64,000 bases of DNA from Halorussus lipolyticus (GCF_029338375.1 NZ_CP119804.1:124001-188000); one strand, 5' to 3'. Numbered from the stretch's first letter, positions 48,812 through 56,981 are shown. Program-made: numbers and translations. Notes: generated by a model from the letters alone, not told the origin.

Positions 48812-48949
48812 ATGGAACCGATGACAAAGATAGAATGCGAGAACTGCGGGCGAAAGGCCACGGTCGAGGCAGACGACCGACCGTCACGCGCGCCGATGCA
48901 GTACTGTCGGCGATGCGGCGAGGAGTTGCCACCGCCGGACGAGTGGTGA
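48812..48949 (+). CDS. Zinc-ribbon microprotein (45 aa)
   Basis: A 45-residue protein, MEPMTKIECENCGRKATVEA continuing to CRRCGEELPPPDEW. CENC at 9-12 and CRRC at 32-35 form a single zinc site. An internal ATG at 48821 would give 42 residues. Such CPxCG-like haloarchaeal microproteins are probably regulators or RNA/DNA binders. GATAGATTTATCAC at about 48736-48749 may be its promoter. Confidence 0.75.
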   Translation: MEPMTKIECENCGRKATVEADDRPSRAPMQYCRRCGEELPPPDEW

Positions 48950-49064
48950 CGTGCGTCTCCGGCGGTGGTGACGAGCGTGTCCGAGGACTCCTCGCCCACA
49001 GCGGGCCGGGTCGTACAACCGTGACTAGCGGTGTCCACGGCGAACTCGGAGGTCGCCGGCGATA

Positions 49065-50267
49065 GTGGCAGGTCTCGTCTTCTGGGCGCTGGTCGCGCTG
49101 GCCACGCTCACCGGGTTGTTCACGGCGTGGGCGCTCGGCGCGAACAGCAATTCGCCGCCCTTCGCGCCCGCCATCGGAGCGAACGCGATTTCGACCATGC
49201 GGGCCGCCTTCCTCATCGGGATTCTGGCCGCGCTGGGCGCGCTGACGCAGGGCGGGAGCATCTCGGACACGGTGGGCGCGGGCCTCATCGACGGGGTGGC
49301 AATCACCTCGCTGGCGGCGACGGCGGGCCTGCTCACCGCGACGGCGTTCATGGCGTTCGGCGTCTACTCCGGCTATCCGGTCCCGGCGGCGTTCGCCACG
49401 ACCGGGGCGATGATAGGCGTCGGCCTATCGCTGGGCGGCACTCCGGCGTTCGACACCTACCGGCGAATCGCCACGTTCTGGGCGCTCGTGCCGCCGGTCT
49501 CCGGCGGGTTGGCCTACCTGACCGCGACCGTCCTCCGGCGCGACGACATCCCCGAGACGGTGAGCGTTCCCCTGCTGGCCGGGTTGGTCGGAGCCATCGT
49601 GGCCAACGTCGAGTTGAGCGTGATTCCCTCGCCCTCGGGGGCCGAGCAGGGGTCGCTCGCTGGCTACTTCGCGGGATTCGTGGAGACGCCGGCGTTCGCT
49701 GGCGTCGAGATTGCGGCGGTGGCCGCGACCCTACTCTTTGCGGCCGTGAGCTTCGTCTTCATCCGGCGGCGGACGCAGGTGTCGGTGGATAAGGGCGTCA
49801 AGACGTTTCTGGTGGCGCTCGGGAGCGTCGTCGCCTTCTCCAGCGGCGGGAGTCAGGTCGGTCTGGCCACGGGACCGCTGGAGAACCTCTACCGGGCGGA
49901 ACTCGGCCTGCCGGGCATCGTCCTGCTGGCCATCGGCGCGACCGGGATTCTGGCCGGGGCGTGGATGGGTGCTCCTCGGCTCTTGCAGGCGACCTCGCGG
50001 GAGTACGCTCAACTCGGGATTCGGCGCTCCATCGCCGCGCTGGTGCCGGGATTCGTCATCGCGCAGGCCGCCATCGCGCTCGGGATTCCCATCTCGTTCA
50101 ACAACATCATCATCTCGGGGGTCATCGGCGGCGGCCTCGCCGGAGGTTCAGCGGGCGTCTCGCGCCGGAAAATCGGGGTGACGCTCGCGTTCTGGGTCAT
50201 CACGCTGGTCTCGTCGGTCGCGGTGGGATACGGTCTCTACTGGGCCTTCGCGCAGGTTCTGGCCTGA
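49065..50267 (+). CDS. pit: PiT-family inorganic phosphate transporter
   Basis: A 400-residue membrane protein driving phosphate uptake with a proton or sodium gradient. ANSNSPPFAPAIGANAISTM (about 25-44) and SFNNIIISGVIGGGLAGGSA (about 343-362) are the paired signature GxNxx motifs of PiT transporters. About 10 TM segments are split by a short loop around residue 190-200. It starts with GTG at 49065. No PhoU-like partner follows; the downstream gap holds the structured repeat. Confidence 0.9.
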   Translation: MAGLVFWALVALATLTGLFTAWALGANSNSPPFAPAIGANAISTMRAAFLIGILAALGALTQGGSISDTVGAGLIDGVAITSLAATAGLLTATAFMAFGVYSGYPVPAAFATTGAMIGVGLSLGGTPAFDTYRRIATFWALVPPVSGGLAYLTATVLRRDDIPETVSVPLLAGLVGAIVANVELSVIPSPSGAEQGSLAGYFAGFVETPAFAGVEIAAVAATLLFAAVSFVFIRRRTQVSVDKGVKTFLVALGSVVAFSSGGSQVGLATGPLENLYRAELGLPGIVLLAIGATGILAGAWMGAPRLLQATSREYAQLGIRRSIAALVPGFVIAQAAIALGIPISFNNIIISGVIGGGLAGGSAGVSRRKIGVTLAFWVITLVSSVAVGYGLYWAFAQVLA

Positions 50268-50610
50268 CGAGACGGTCGAGAGAAGCGGTTTTCAGAGGTG
50301 CGATGGTTGGTCAAGGAACTGGCGGCGCGCTCGGCCGAACGGACTGCCAGCGAACGCTCGGTACATTAACCGCCAGCGAATGCCCGACCGGCCAACCGCC
50401 ATGGGTGGGGTGAAGGGGCCGCCCCGTCGCGGGCCGGAGGCCCGTGGTCGTCTCCGCAGGTAACTATTTCTGCGCGGGCGGTGCTGAGAGCGCAGAAATA
50501 TCCTGCGGAGTGACCGCGACGGGGCGGGGGCTTCAAGAGACGTTCACCACCACGTCGTCTGTATTCGTCCGGAACTTGACTTCAGGAAGTAAGCATAAAG
50601 AAAATCTAAT
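50268..50610. other. Gap carrying dispersed motif copy C with nested inverted repeats
   Basis: No gene. CGAACGCTCGG (50351-50361) and CGACCGGCCAACCGCC precede copy C, which takes up 50403-50548. The end near 50560-50600 is AT-richer and abuts the convergent UspA gene. Confidence 0.7.
50403..50548 (+). repeat. Dispersed motif copy C, interrupted by a multi-stem structure
   Basis: Starts GGGTGGGGTGAAGGGGCC and ends GGGGCTTCAAGAGACGTTCA, matching copy B end to end, but about 95 extra bases lie between. They contain stem 1 CCGCCCCGTCGCGG (50419-50432) with 50514-50527, a small hairpin GGGCC-GGA-GGCCC (50431-50443), stem 2 CTCCGCAGG (50452-50460) with 50502-50510, and stem 3 TATTTCTGCGC (50465-50475) with 50490-50500. 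All are perfect, and together form one branched fold. Could be a structured RNA or a mobile element. Confidence 0.8.
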
Positions 50611-51042
50611 TCAACGTACGACAGTCACCGAGACGGGAGCCTCGCCGACGACTTTCGTCGCAACCGTCCCCAGAAGCCGACGCGCAATCTCGCCGCGTTC
50701 GCCGCCGTGGCCGCCCATGACGATGTGGTCCGCGGCGTGGTCCTCGGTGAACTCCGCGATGGTCTCGGCCGGGTCGCCGGTCTCGATGGCGGTTTCGACG
50801 CTTCGGTCGGCCTCGGCGGCGCGGCGCTTGGCGCGGTCGATGATGGTCTCCGCGCGAGAGCGGGCCTCGGCCCGGCGCTCCTCGTCGGGTTCGAGGAGGC
50901 CGCCCTCGCTCATCGAATCGTCCAGCGGCGTGACGACGTTCAGGACCGTAATCTCGCAGTCGAAGGTGTCGAGCGCGAAGACAAGCGCGTCGTCGGCCAG
51001 CGGCGACCCGTCGAGGGGAACGAGGACGTGCGAGGGTTCCAT
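50611..51042 (-). CDS. Universal stress protein A family
   Basis: A 143-residue UspA-fold ATP-binding protein. HVLVPLDGSPLADDALVFAL starts the Rossmann-like core, and IVMGGHGGERGEIARRLLG followed by TVATKVVGEAPVSVTVVR is the GxxGx9G(S/T) nucleotide motif in slightly changed form. Haloarchaea have many such paralogues; the role here is not known. The ATG at 51042 is chosen, since the upstream codons do not resemble the family. It converges with the phosphate-transporter transcription unit. Confidence 0.9.
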   Translation of the reverse strand: MEPSHVLVPLDGSPLADDALVFALDTFDCEITVLNVVTPLDDSMSEGGLLEPDEERRAEARSRAETIIDRAKRRAAEADRSVETAIETGDPAETIAEFTEDHAADHIVMGGHGGERGEIARRLLGTVATKVVGEAPVSVTVVR

Positions 51043-51181
51043 GACAGTAGTTTCGGCGGGCGGGTACAAGTAGTTCGGCGACGGCGGAATCGAACGTTCG
51101 GCCTCCGTCGGGCGTGACGACGGGGGCGAACGAACCGAGAAGGGCAATAGAGACGATTGCTTACAAATCGAAATTCAGTTG

Positions 51182-51313
51182 TTAAGAATTACGTATGAAT
51201 GTCAGCGTCCCCCGGTACTCGTCGTAGGGTGCTTCGGCCAGCGTCCGGAGGATGGTCTCGTCGGCCACGCCTCCGAACACATCGGCAGGGGTGGGCGATG
51301 CGGGTTCGGTCAC
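51182..51313 (-). CDS. Possible 43-residue protein, winged-helix-like remnant
   Basis: A minus-strand frame from GTG 51313 reads MTEPASPTPADVFGGVADET, then ILRTLAEAPYDEYRGTLTFI and RNS. The ADVFGGVADETILRTLAEAP part resembles the first helices of haloarchaeal ArsR/winged-helix regulators but breaks off where the recognition helix should be. It could be a small real gene, a remnant, or chance. Its stop lies 140 bp upstream of UspA on the same strand. Confidence 0.35.
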   Translation of the reverse strand: MTEPASPTPADVFGGVADETILRTLAEAPYDEYRGTLTFIRNS

Positions 51314-51435
51314 GGGAGTCGGTGTCGCGGGGGCGGGCAAAAAGCTACCTCCGACGCGCCGGGCCAGCGAGGGAAGCACGCGCCGAGCGCAGTCGAAGGG
51401 GCAAGGATTAGTCCCTCGACTCCGAACCTGCGCGC

Positions 51436-52629
51436 ATGGAAACGACCGACGCCTTCGTCGGCCTGACGTGTGTCGATTGCGGCGAGACGTTCGACGCCGA
51501 GGAGACCACCCACCGGTGTCCCGACTGTGACGGCATTCTGGACCCCGAGTACGACTACGACGAAATCGACCTGTCGCGCGAGGACCTCGAATCGCGGCGC
51601 TTCGAGTCGATGTGGCGCTACGAGGAGCTACTGCCCTTCCCCCGGACCGCGGCCGTCTCGATGGACGAGGGCGCGACCCAACTCGTGGAGTGCCCGAACC
51701 TCGCCGACGAGTTGGGCGTCGGGCGCGTCCTGTTCAAGGACGAGGGGCGCAACCCCACGGGCACGTTCAAGGACCGCGGCCAGACCGCGGCCATCACCGC
51801 GGCGGTCCAACACGGCGCGACCGACGTGGCGCTGAACTCGGCGGGCAACGCCGGGCAGTCCGCCTCGGCCTACGCCGCCCGCGCTGGCCTCGATTCGCAC
51901 GTCTTCCTGCCCTCTCGGGCCGGGTTCACCAACAAGGCGATGGTCAACGTCCACGGCGGCGACATGAAAGTCGTGGAAGGCAGAATCGGTGACGCCGGAG
52001 AGGCCTACGCCGACGCGATGGCCGAGAACGACGACTGGTACTCGGTCAAGACGTTCGTCACCCCCTACCGCCACGAGGGCAAGAAGACGATGCTCTACGA
52101 AATCGTGGAACAGAACGACTGGGAGGTCCCCGACGCGGTGGTCTACCCGACCGGCGGCGGCGTCGGCCTCGTCGGGATGCACAAGGGCGCGAAGGAACTC
52201 CGGGATTTGGGCCTCATTGACGAGATTCCCTCGATGTACGCGGCCCAGTCGTCCGGATGCGCCCCCGTCGTGGAGGCTTTCGAGGAGGACAAGGACGTTC
52301 ACGAGGTCTGGGAGACCCCCGACACCATCTGCGGCGGCATCGAGATTCCAAATCCCGGCGCGAGTCCCCTCATCCTCGACGCCCTGCGCGAGAGCGACGG
52401 CGGCGCAGTCGCAACCAGCGACGAGGACATCCTCGACAGCGCCATCACGGTCGCCCAACACGAGGGCTTAGAGATGGGCGCAACCTGCGCGGCGGCCGCC
52501 TCCGGCGCGTGGGAACTCGCCCGCAGAGGCGAGTTCGATGAGGACGACACCATCGTCCTCCTCAACACCGGGGCAGGAAACAAGGACGACGACGTTCTCC
52601 GCAGTCACCTGATGAGCAAGGGAATTTAA
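51436..52629 (+). CDS. thrC: Threonine synthase
   Basis: A 397-residue PLP enzyme that makes threonine from O-phosphohomoserine. An N-terminal zinc-ribbon-like CVDCGETFDAEETTHRCPDC (about 12-31) is followed by the PLP fold. GTFKDRGQ holds the Schiff-base Lys (about 111), LNSAGNAGQSASAYAARAGL the phosphate loop, and PTGGGVGLVGMHKGAKEL the cofactor-binding Gly stretch. Full length for the archaeal type. Its stop overlaps the convergent small gene's stop by 4 bases. Confidence 0.96.
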   Translation: METTDAFVGLTCVDCGETFDAEETTHRCPDCDGILDPEYDYDEIDLSREDLESRRFESMWRYEELLPFPRTAAVSMDEGATQLVECPNLADELGVGRVLFKDEGRNPTGTFKDRGQTAAITAAVQHGATDVALNSAGNAGQSASAYAARAGLDSHVFLPSRAGFTNKAMVNVHGGDMKVVEGRIGDAGEAYADAMAENDDWYSVKTFVTPYRHEGKKTMLYEIVEQNDWEVPDAVVYPTGGGVGLVGMHKGAKELRDLGLIDEIPSMYAAQSSGCAPVVEAFEEDKDVHEVWETPDTICGGIEIPNPGASPLILDALRESDGGAVATSDEDILDSAITVAQHEGLEMGATCAAAASGAWELARRGEFDEDDTIVLLNTGAGNKDDDVLRSHLMSKGI

Positions 52630-52751
52630 CGCTCGACGCTCACCGGGTCCTCGGCGATGAGCCACGCGTCCGGCGATTCCTTCGACCGCAGTTCGAGGCT
52701 CCCGTCGTGGAAGTGAGCGGTGATGCGCTCGCTCGTCTCGGACTCTGACAT
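52626..52751 (-). CDS. 41-residue conserved acidic protein (DUF7331-like)
   Basis: Reads MSESETSERITAHFHDGSLE, then LRSKESPDAWLIAEDPVSVE and R. The pattern HDGSLELRS-x-D-DAWLIAEDPV looks conserved in haloarchaea. One small beta-sheet, no cysteine. Convergent with thrC, overlapping its stop by 4 bases. The promoter at 52785-52797 is nearly the same as that of the next small gene. Confidence 0.7.
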   Translation of the reverse strand: MSESETSERITAHFHDGSLELRSKESPDAWLIAEDPVSVER

Positions 52752-52784
52752 CGTGTCCGTCGCTACGCGAGAGTCGGCTATTAC

Positions 52785-52797
52785 TATACGCCGTCTA
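52785..52797 (-). promoter_or_regulatory. Promoter of 41-residue protein, twin of that at 53111
   Basis: The minus strand reads TAGACGGCGTATA, placing the TATA 34-38 nt before the ATG at 52751. The same 13 bases occur at 53123-53111 before the next small gene. Confidence 0.6.
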
Positions 52798-52909
52798 CGG
52801 GCCGGGTACAGGCTGTCTACGCGGAGATACGTGGTCGCTATCGGCGAGTAAGCCGGACCAGAGCGGGAAAAAACGGAACCGGGAGCGGGCCGAACCGGTC
52901 GAGTCGCGG

Positions 52910-53080
52910 TCAGTAGAAGTACACTTCGAACTCGTCGCCGCAACCGCCACAGTCTACCAGCGTCCCGGTGAGTCGGTCGGCGTCCCGAAACTGGGGGTCG
53001 GGTTCGCCGCCGTCGGTGACGACCTCGACTGACCTGTCGTCGCAGTTCGGACACCCGATACGCATCTCTGCTTGCGACAT
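52910..53080 (-). CDS. Zinc-ribbon microprotein (56 aa)
   Basis: The minus-strand frame from ATG 53080 to TGA 52912-52910 reads MSQAEMRIGCPNCDDRSVEV, then VTDGGEPDPQFRDADRL, TGTLVDCGGCGDEFEVYFY. CPNC at 10-13 and CGGC at about 45-48 make one zinc site. The C-terminal strand DEFEVYFY is typical of small archaeal zinc ribbons. Its own leaderless promoter lies at 53111-53123. Function unknown. Confidence 0.82.
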   Translation of the reverse strand: MSQAEMRIGCPNCDDRSVEVVTDGGEPDPQFRDADRLTGTLVDCGGCGDEFEVYFY

Positions 53081-53110
53081 GCCCCAGAAGTCGGCCCCGC
53101 GACGGTTAGT

Positions 53111-53123
53111 TATACGCCGTCTA
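53111..53123 (-). promoter_or_regulatory. Promoter of zinc-ribbon gene, TTAG at both edges
   Basis: The minus strand reads TTAGACGGCGTATAACTAA around it (TATA 31-35 nt before the ATG at 53080). TTAGACGG also begins the inverted repeat before the DtxR gene, so the two may share a regulator. Confidence 0.5.
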
Positions 53124-53240
53124 ATCGGCCCGTCGTCCCGACGCTTTCACCTGCTAACCCGCCGGTAGCGTCTCGATAATTTCGCCCCGAGTCCGGTTCG
53201 GGGTGCCTGTAGTCCGGTACTCACCGGGTAACGTCGGGGA

Positions 53241-53268
53241 GACAAATATAAGTCTTAGACGGAGCTAA
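53241..53268 (+). promoter_or_regulatory. dtxR promoter with TTAG-N6-CTAA operator
   Basis: GACAAATATA (53241-53250) gives a TATA box about 31-37 nt before the ATG at 53281. TTAG-ACGGAG-CTAA (53255-53268) directly follows the TATA box, where a bound repressor would block RNA polymerase. The same half-sites and spacing occur at 63687-63700 before sufC. Confidence 0.6.
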
Positions 53269-53280
53269 ATCCGACATCGA

Positions 53281-54006
53281 ATGTTGAGCGACGTGATGGA
53301 GGACTACCTCAAGTCGATTTACGCCCTCCAACAAGAGGACGGCGGGCCGGTCGCTACCTCGGCCATCGCCGAGTACCTCGACGTGACCTCACCGACCGTG
53401 ACCAGCATGGTCGAGAAACTCGAAGACCGGGGCCTCGTCGAGCGCGAGAAGTACAAGGGGGTGGAACTCACCGAGGAGGGCGAGACGGTGGCCCTCGAAG
53501 TGCTTCGCCACCATCGCCTCCTCGAATCCTACCTGACCGAGCATCTCGACTACTCGTGGAGCGAGGTCCACGACGAGGCCGACACCCTCGAACACCACAT
53601 CAGCGAGGAGTTCGAGCGCCGGGTCGCCGAGGTGCTGGACGACCCCGAGGTGGACCCCCACGGCGACCCCATCCCGAGCGCCGACCTCACGCCGCCCGAG
53701 GACGACGCCACCACGCCCCTCTCGGACCACGAGGCCGGGGCCTCGCTGGTCGTCTCGCGGGTCAGCGACCGCGACGAGGAGGAACTGCGCTACCTCGCCG
53801 ACGCGGGCATCGCGCCCGGAACTAACCTCGAAGTCGTGGACGTGGCCCCTTTCGGGATGGTGACGGTCCGGTTCGCCGGGAACGGCGAGCGAGAGCAGAG
53901 CCTCCCCGAGAACGTCGCCCGGTCCATCCGGGTCCGGCCCGCCGATTCGACCGCCGATTCCGAGAGCGGCGACGACGACGAGAACGGCGAGGAGATAGAG
54001 GCCTGA
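53281..54006 (+). CDS. DtxR-family metal-dependent transcription regulator with FeoA/SH3-like C-domain
   Basis: A 241-residue metalloregulator (IdeR/SirR/MntR type) that binds DNA when Fe(II) or Mn(II) is available. VMEDYLKSIYALQQEDGGPV and ATSAIAEYLDVTSPTVTSMV form the winged helix. HHRLLESYLTEHLDYSWSEV and DEADTLEHHISEEFERRVAE form the dimer/metal-binding domain with the Glu and His ligands. The C-terminal SH3-like domain (about 155-215) has GIAPGTNLEVVDVAPFGMVT. An acidic tail ends it. The inverted repeat in its own promoter suggests autoregulation. Confidence 0.93.
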   Translation: MLSDVMEDYLKSIYALQQEDGGPVATSAIAEYLDVTSPTVTSMVEKLEDRGLVEREKYKGVELTEEGETVALEVLRHHRLLESYLTEHLDYSWSEVHDEADTLEHHISEEFERRVAEVLDDPEVDPHGDPIPSADLTPPEDDATTPLSDHEAGASLVVSRVSDRDEEELRYLADAGIAPGTNLEVVDVAPFGMVTVRFAGNGEREQSLPENVARSIRVRPADSTADSESGDDDENGEEIEA

Positions 54007-54060
54007 CTCGTCCTGTCGGAGAGACAGTTTTTTCTCGGCCCAACTCGGTAGTTCGGACCG

Positions 54061-54738
54061 ATGCTCGATTTCGTGGTTTCGGCGCTGGCCGGGGTCGCGC
54101 TCGGCCTCTCGCTGGCGGCCCCGCCCGGTCCGATGAACGCCATCATCGCCGAGGAGAGCGTCCTCCGCGGATGGGGGTCGGGATTCCGGGCCGGACTCGG
54201 CGCGCTGTCGGCCGACGCCTGCTTCTTCGTCCTCGCGCTGTTGGGTGTCGTCACTGTGGTCCGGGACGTGCCGGTCGTCCAGCAGGCGCTGTTCGGTTTC
54301 GGCGGCCTGCTGATGCTCTACTTCGCCTACGGCACGGCCACCGACGCCAACGCCGCGTTCGGGGGTGATGCCGCGACGGACGGCGCAGGCGACGTAGCCG
54401 GGGATGCGGACAGCAAGGGCTTCCGGAAGGCGTTCGTGCTGGCGCTGACCAACCCCTACCAGATTCTCTGGTGGCTGACCGCGGGCGTCGGCCTGCTCGA
54501 CCCCGGCACGTACACAATCGGTGCGCTCGGCGATGTCGCCGTCTCGACCGGAAGCCCGATTATCGTGGTCGGATTCTTCGGCGGCATCGCGGTGTGGATT
54601 ACCGGGTTCCCGGCCGCGCTGGTGACGGTCGGTCGGCGGGTGGACGCCTTCGCGCCACTCGTGGCCTATCTGAGTGCCGTGGTGCTGGCGCTGGCGGGAC
54701 TGTCCTTCCTCTCGAAGGCGACCGGGATTTTGGCGTAG
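54061..54738 (+). CDS. LysE-family amino acid exporter
   Basis: A 225-residue membrane protein with about six TM segments. AGVALGLSLAAPPGPMNAII (about 11-30) is the signature (PPGPMNAxI-like GPxxxL), GFRAGLGALSADACFFVLAL the second helix, and ALTNPYQILWWLTAGVGLLD the conserved N-P segment near 140. An acidic loop (about residues 102-120) follows. Exports a basic or small amino acid, substrate unspecified. Follows the dtxR gene with 54 bp between, possibly co-transcribed. Confidence 0.87.
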   Translation: MLDFVVSALAGVALGLSLAAPPGPMNAIIAEESVLRGWGSGFRAGLGALSADACFFVLALLGVVTVVRDVPVVQQALFGFGGLLMLYFAYGTATDANAAFGGDAATDGAGDVAGDADSKGFRKAFVLALTNPYQILWWLTAGVGLLDPGTYTIGALGDVAVSTGSPIIVVGFFGGIAVWITGFPAALVTVGRRVDAFAPLVAYLSAVVLALAGLSFLSKATGILA

Positions 54739-54835
54739 GCGAGTTCCACGGCGCGTCCTCGAAATTCACGGCTCCGGACGCTACTTTCGGCAAAAACGGG
54801 TCGTCGGCCAACTCGTTCGGGGTTTCGGCCCGTCG

Positions 54836-55546
54836 CTATGGCCGTCGTTGTGTCCGGCGGTCGGGCGACGATTCGCGGTCCATCTCGGGGACCTCACCCT
54901 CCAACCACTCGCGGAACCACTTGACGCGCTTGAGTCGCTTGTGGGCGATTCCCTCGGCGGTCTCGCTCTGGACTCGACTGGCGGCGTCCTTGCCCCGTTC
55001 CATCACCCTATCGACCATCTCGGCGGCGTCCATGTGGGTCCGGGCCTCGTAGCCCATCCGCAACAGCATCAGGGCGGTACCGTTCGCACCCACCTTGTCC
55101 AGTAGGTCGGCCTCGATGAGACACTGGGTCTCCTTGGGCAGGTCGGTCAAATCACCCTGATAGGAGTGGTTCTCGACCGCTTTGCAGACCTCCTCGATGA
55201 ACGACTCGGGGAACTCGCCGTGGGTTTCGAGGTACTTCCGGGCGATTCGCGCGCCCTCCTCGGCGTGGACCTCTTGGTCGGCGTCCAACTTGGCGATGTC
55301 GTGGAACAGCGCGGCGACTCGCGCCACGTCCACGTTCGCGCCCTCCCTCTCGGCGATGGTGCCCGCGAGGTCCACCACGTTGAGGATGTGGTTGAACCGG
55401 TATTCGGCGGAGTGCCACGGGTACCACCGCATCCGACCGCCGCCGTCCTCGTTCTCGACGCTGGCGACGAGGTACTCGTAAACGAAGTCCTTCATCTCCT
55501 CGAATTCCGCTTCAGAGATGGGCGACTCCTTAATTTCGACTCCCAC
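54836..55546 (-). CDS. HD-domain metal-dependent phosphohydrolase
   Basis: A 236-residue cytoplasmic hydrolase. WHSAEYRFNHILNVVDLAG supplies the first His, VAALFHDIAKLDADQEVH the HD pair (about 82-83), and CKAVENHSYQGDL a later His. ADLLDKVGANGTALMLLRMG holds the last Asp. HD enzymes of this length often hydrolyse nucleotides or act as tRNA-related phosphatases; the substrate is unknown. The C-terminal tail is basic (DRRTQRRP), unusual for a halophile. Confidence 0.88.
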   Translation of the reverse strand: MGVEIKESPISEAEFEEMKDFVYEYLVASVENEDGGGRMRWYPWHSAEYRFNHILNVVDLAGTIAEREGANVDVARVAALFHDIAKLDADQEVHAEEGARIARKYLETHGEFPESFIEEVCKAVENHSYQGDLTDLPKETQCLIEADLLDKVGANGTALMLLRMGYEARTHMDAAEMVDRVMERGKDAASRVQSETAEGIAHKRLKRVKWFREWLEGEVPEMDRESSPDRRTQRRP

Positions 55547-55739
55547 AGAACCACCTCGATTCGCAGATGTCCGTACTCATTCTTACTCGTATAAACGTAT
55601 GATTGACTCTTTAGACTTACGACGAAGACACTCAGCACTGTTCGCCAGTTTCCCCGCGTTCGTCCGGCGCGAACGTCGCTCGATTCGGAATCTGCCCAGC
55701 CCGGCGGAATACGGAATCGGACAGTTTGCGTCTCGCGGG

Positions 55740-56465
55740 CTACGACTCCGACAGCACGAACTCGATTCGCTCGGTCTCCTCGCCTTTCGATGTCCGGTCG
55801 ATGATTTCGATTCGCCCGACCGCACCGAGGCTATCGACGTGGGTGCCCCCGCAGGGGCAGTAATCGAAGTCCTCGACCTCGACCACGCGAAGGGGGTCCA
55901 CGTGGTCGGGGATGAGGTTCAACAGGGCGCGGCCCTCGTCGGTCTGGTCCTCGACCTCCTCTCTGGGGCGTTCTGCCTTTGTCACGGCGAGGTCACGCTC
56001 GATTGCCTCGTTCGACAGGCGCTCGATTTTCGCCACGTCGTCTTCGGAGAAGTCGGCCGGTTCGAAGTCGATGCGCGACCGGTCGGCGTGAATCTGGTTC
56101 CCGGCGGTTTCGGCACCGTACTCGTCCAAGACGACGCGCGAGACGACGTGCTGGGCGGTGTGCATCCGGCGATGGGCCTCGCGGCGCTCGGCGTCGATGT
56201 CGCCCCGGACAGTCTGGCCGGGGTCCGGCAGGTCGCCCGATACCTCCTCGACGTAGTGGCGCACGTCGCCGTGGTTCTTCCGTACCTTCGTGACGGCCGC
56301 GCTCCCGCCGTCCCACGACAGTTCGCCGCGGTCGGCAGGTTGGCCGCCACCCTCGGGGTAGAAGTACGTCCCGTCGAGGACCACGTAGTCGTCGCCGACT
56401 TCGGCCACGGTGGCCTCGAACTCGGTCACGTCGTCCTCGTCGGGAAGGTAGCGTTGCTCGGTCAT
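55740..56465 (-). CDS. alaX: Alanyl-tRNA editing protein AlaX
   Basis: A 241-residue free-standing editing enzyme that hydrolyses Ser- or Gly-tRNA(Ala). DGTYFYPEGGGQPADRG begins the AlaX-M type N-domain. HTAQHVVSRVVLDEYGAET (about 102-120) has the HxxxH zinc site, and DYCPCGGTHVDSLGAVGR the second half, C-x3-H. Full length for AlaX-M. The ATG at 56465 is chosen because the extra upstream codons do not match the family. Confidence 0.94.
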   Translation of the reverse strand: MTEQRYLPDEDDVTEFEATVAEVGDDYVVLDGTYFYPEGGGQPADRGELSWDGGSAAVTKVRKNHGDVRHYVEEVSGDLPDPGQTVRGDIDAERREAHRRMHTAQHVVSRVVLDEYGAETAGNQIHADRSRIDFEPADFSEDDVAKIERLSNEAIERDLAVTKAERPREEVEDQTDEGRALLNLIPDHVDPLRVVEVEDFDYCPCGGTHVDSLGAVGRIEIIDRTSKGEETERIEFVLSES

Positions 56466-56512
56466 ACTCGGCAAAAAGTGGGCGAGGCGCTTAATCTGTG
56501 GGTTGGCGGAAC

Positions 56513-56794
56513 TTATCCGAGCCAACTACCCAGCCGTCGCCGGAGTCGCTTCAGGAGGGCAACGCGCTGGCGCTCGTCGTCGCCTCGGTCCGGCGCTCGA
56601 CTCGGCGCTTCTCGAGGAGTCGGCGAGGGTCGGCCTTGCTGGCGGGACCGGAACAGGTCTCGGGTCGCCAGCGCGAACAGCGACGCGCCCAACAGCGTCC
56701 AGCAGACGACCCGGAACTGCTTGGCTCGCCGGACGAAGACGTAGCCGAACCCGGCGCACAGAAGCGAAGACGCCACTATCCACGTCAGTTCCAT
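56513..56794 (-). CDS. Small membrane protein, unknown
   Basis: A 93-residue protein with two hydrophobic segments, about 4-20 (WIVASSLLCAGFGYVFV) and 29-45 (VVCWTLLGASLFALATR), and a basic, proline/arginine-rich cytoplasmic tail (about 49-93). No family recognised. On the same strand as alaX, about 47 bp upstream of it, so possibly co-transcribed. Confidence 0.62.
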   Translation of the reverse strand: MELTWIVASSLLCAGFGYVFVRRAKQFRVVCWTLLGASLFALATRDLFRSRQQGRPSPTPREAPSRAPDRGDDERQRVALLKRLRRRLGSWLG

Positions 56795-56981
56795 CTCTCT
56801 CGGGCTTGCGAGCGTTCGTCGAATCGATACGCGCGAGTGGGGACCATGCGAGGGGAGAGACGGTACGTTCGTGTTTTGTTATGTGTCGCCTGATAAGGTT
56901 TTAGATTCTGGTATCTATTTATTGTAAATAAATCCCGGCGCGGTAAACAGCGCCTGAAACGCCGGTAATCGGCCCCCAACG

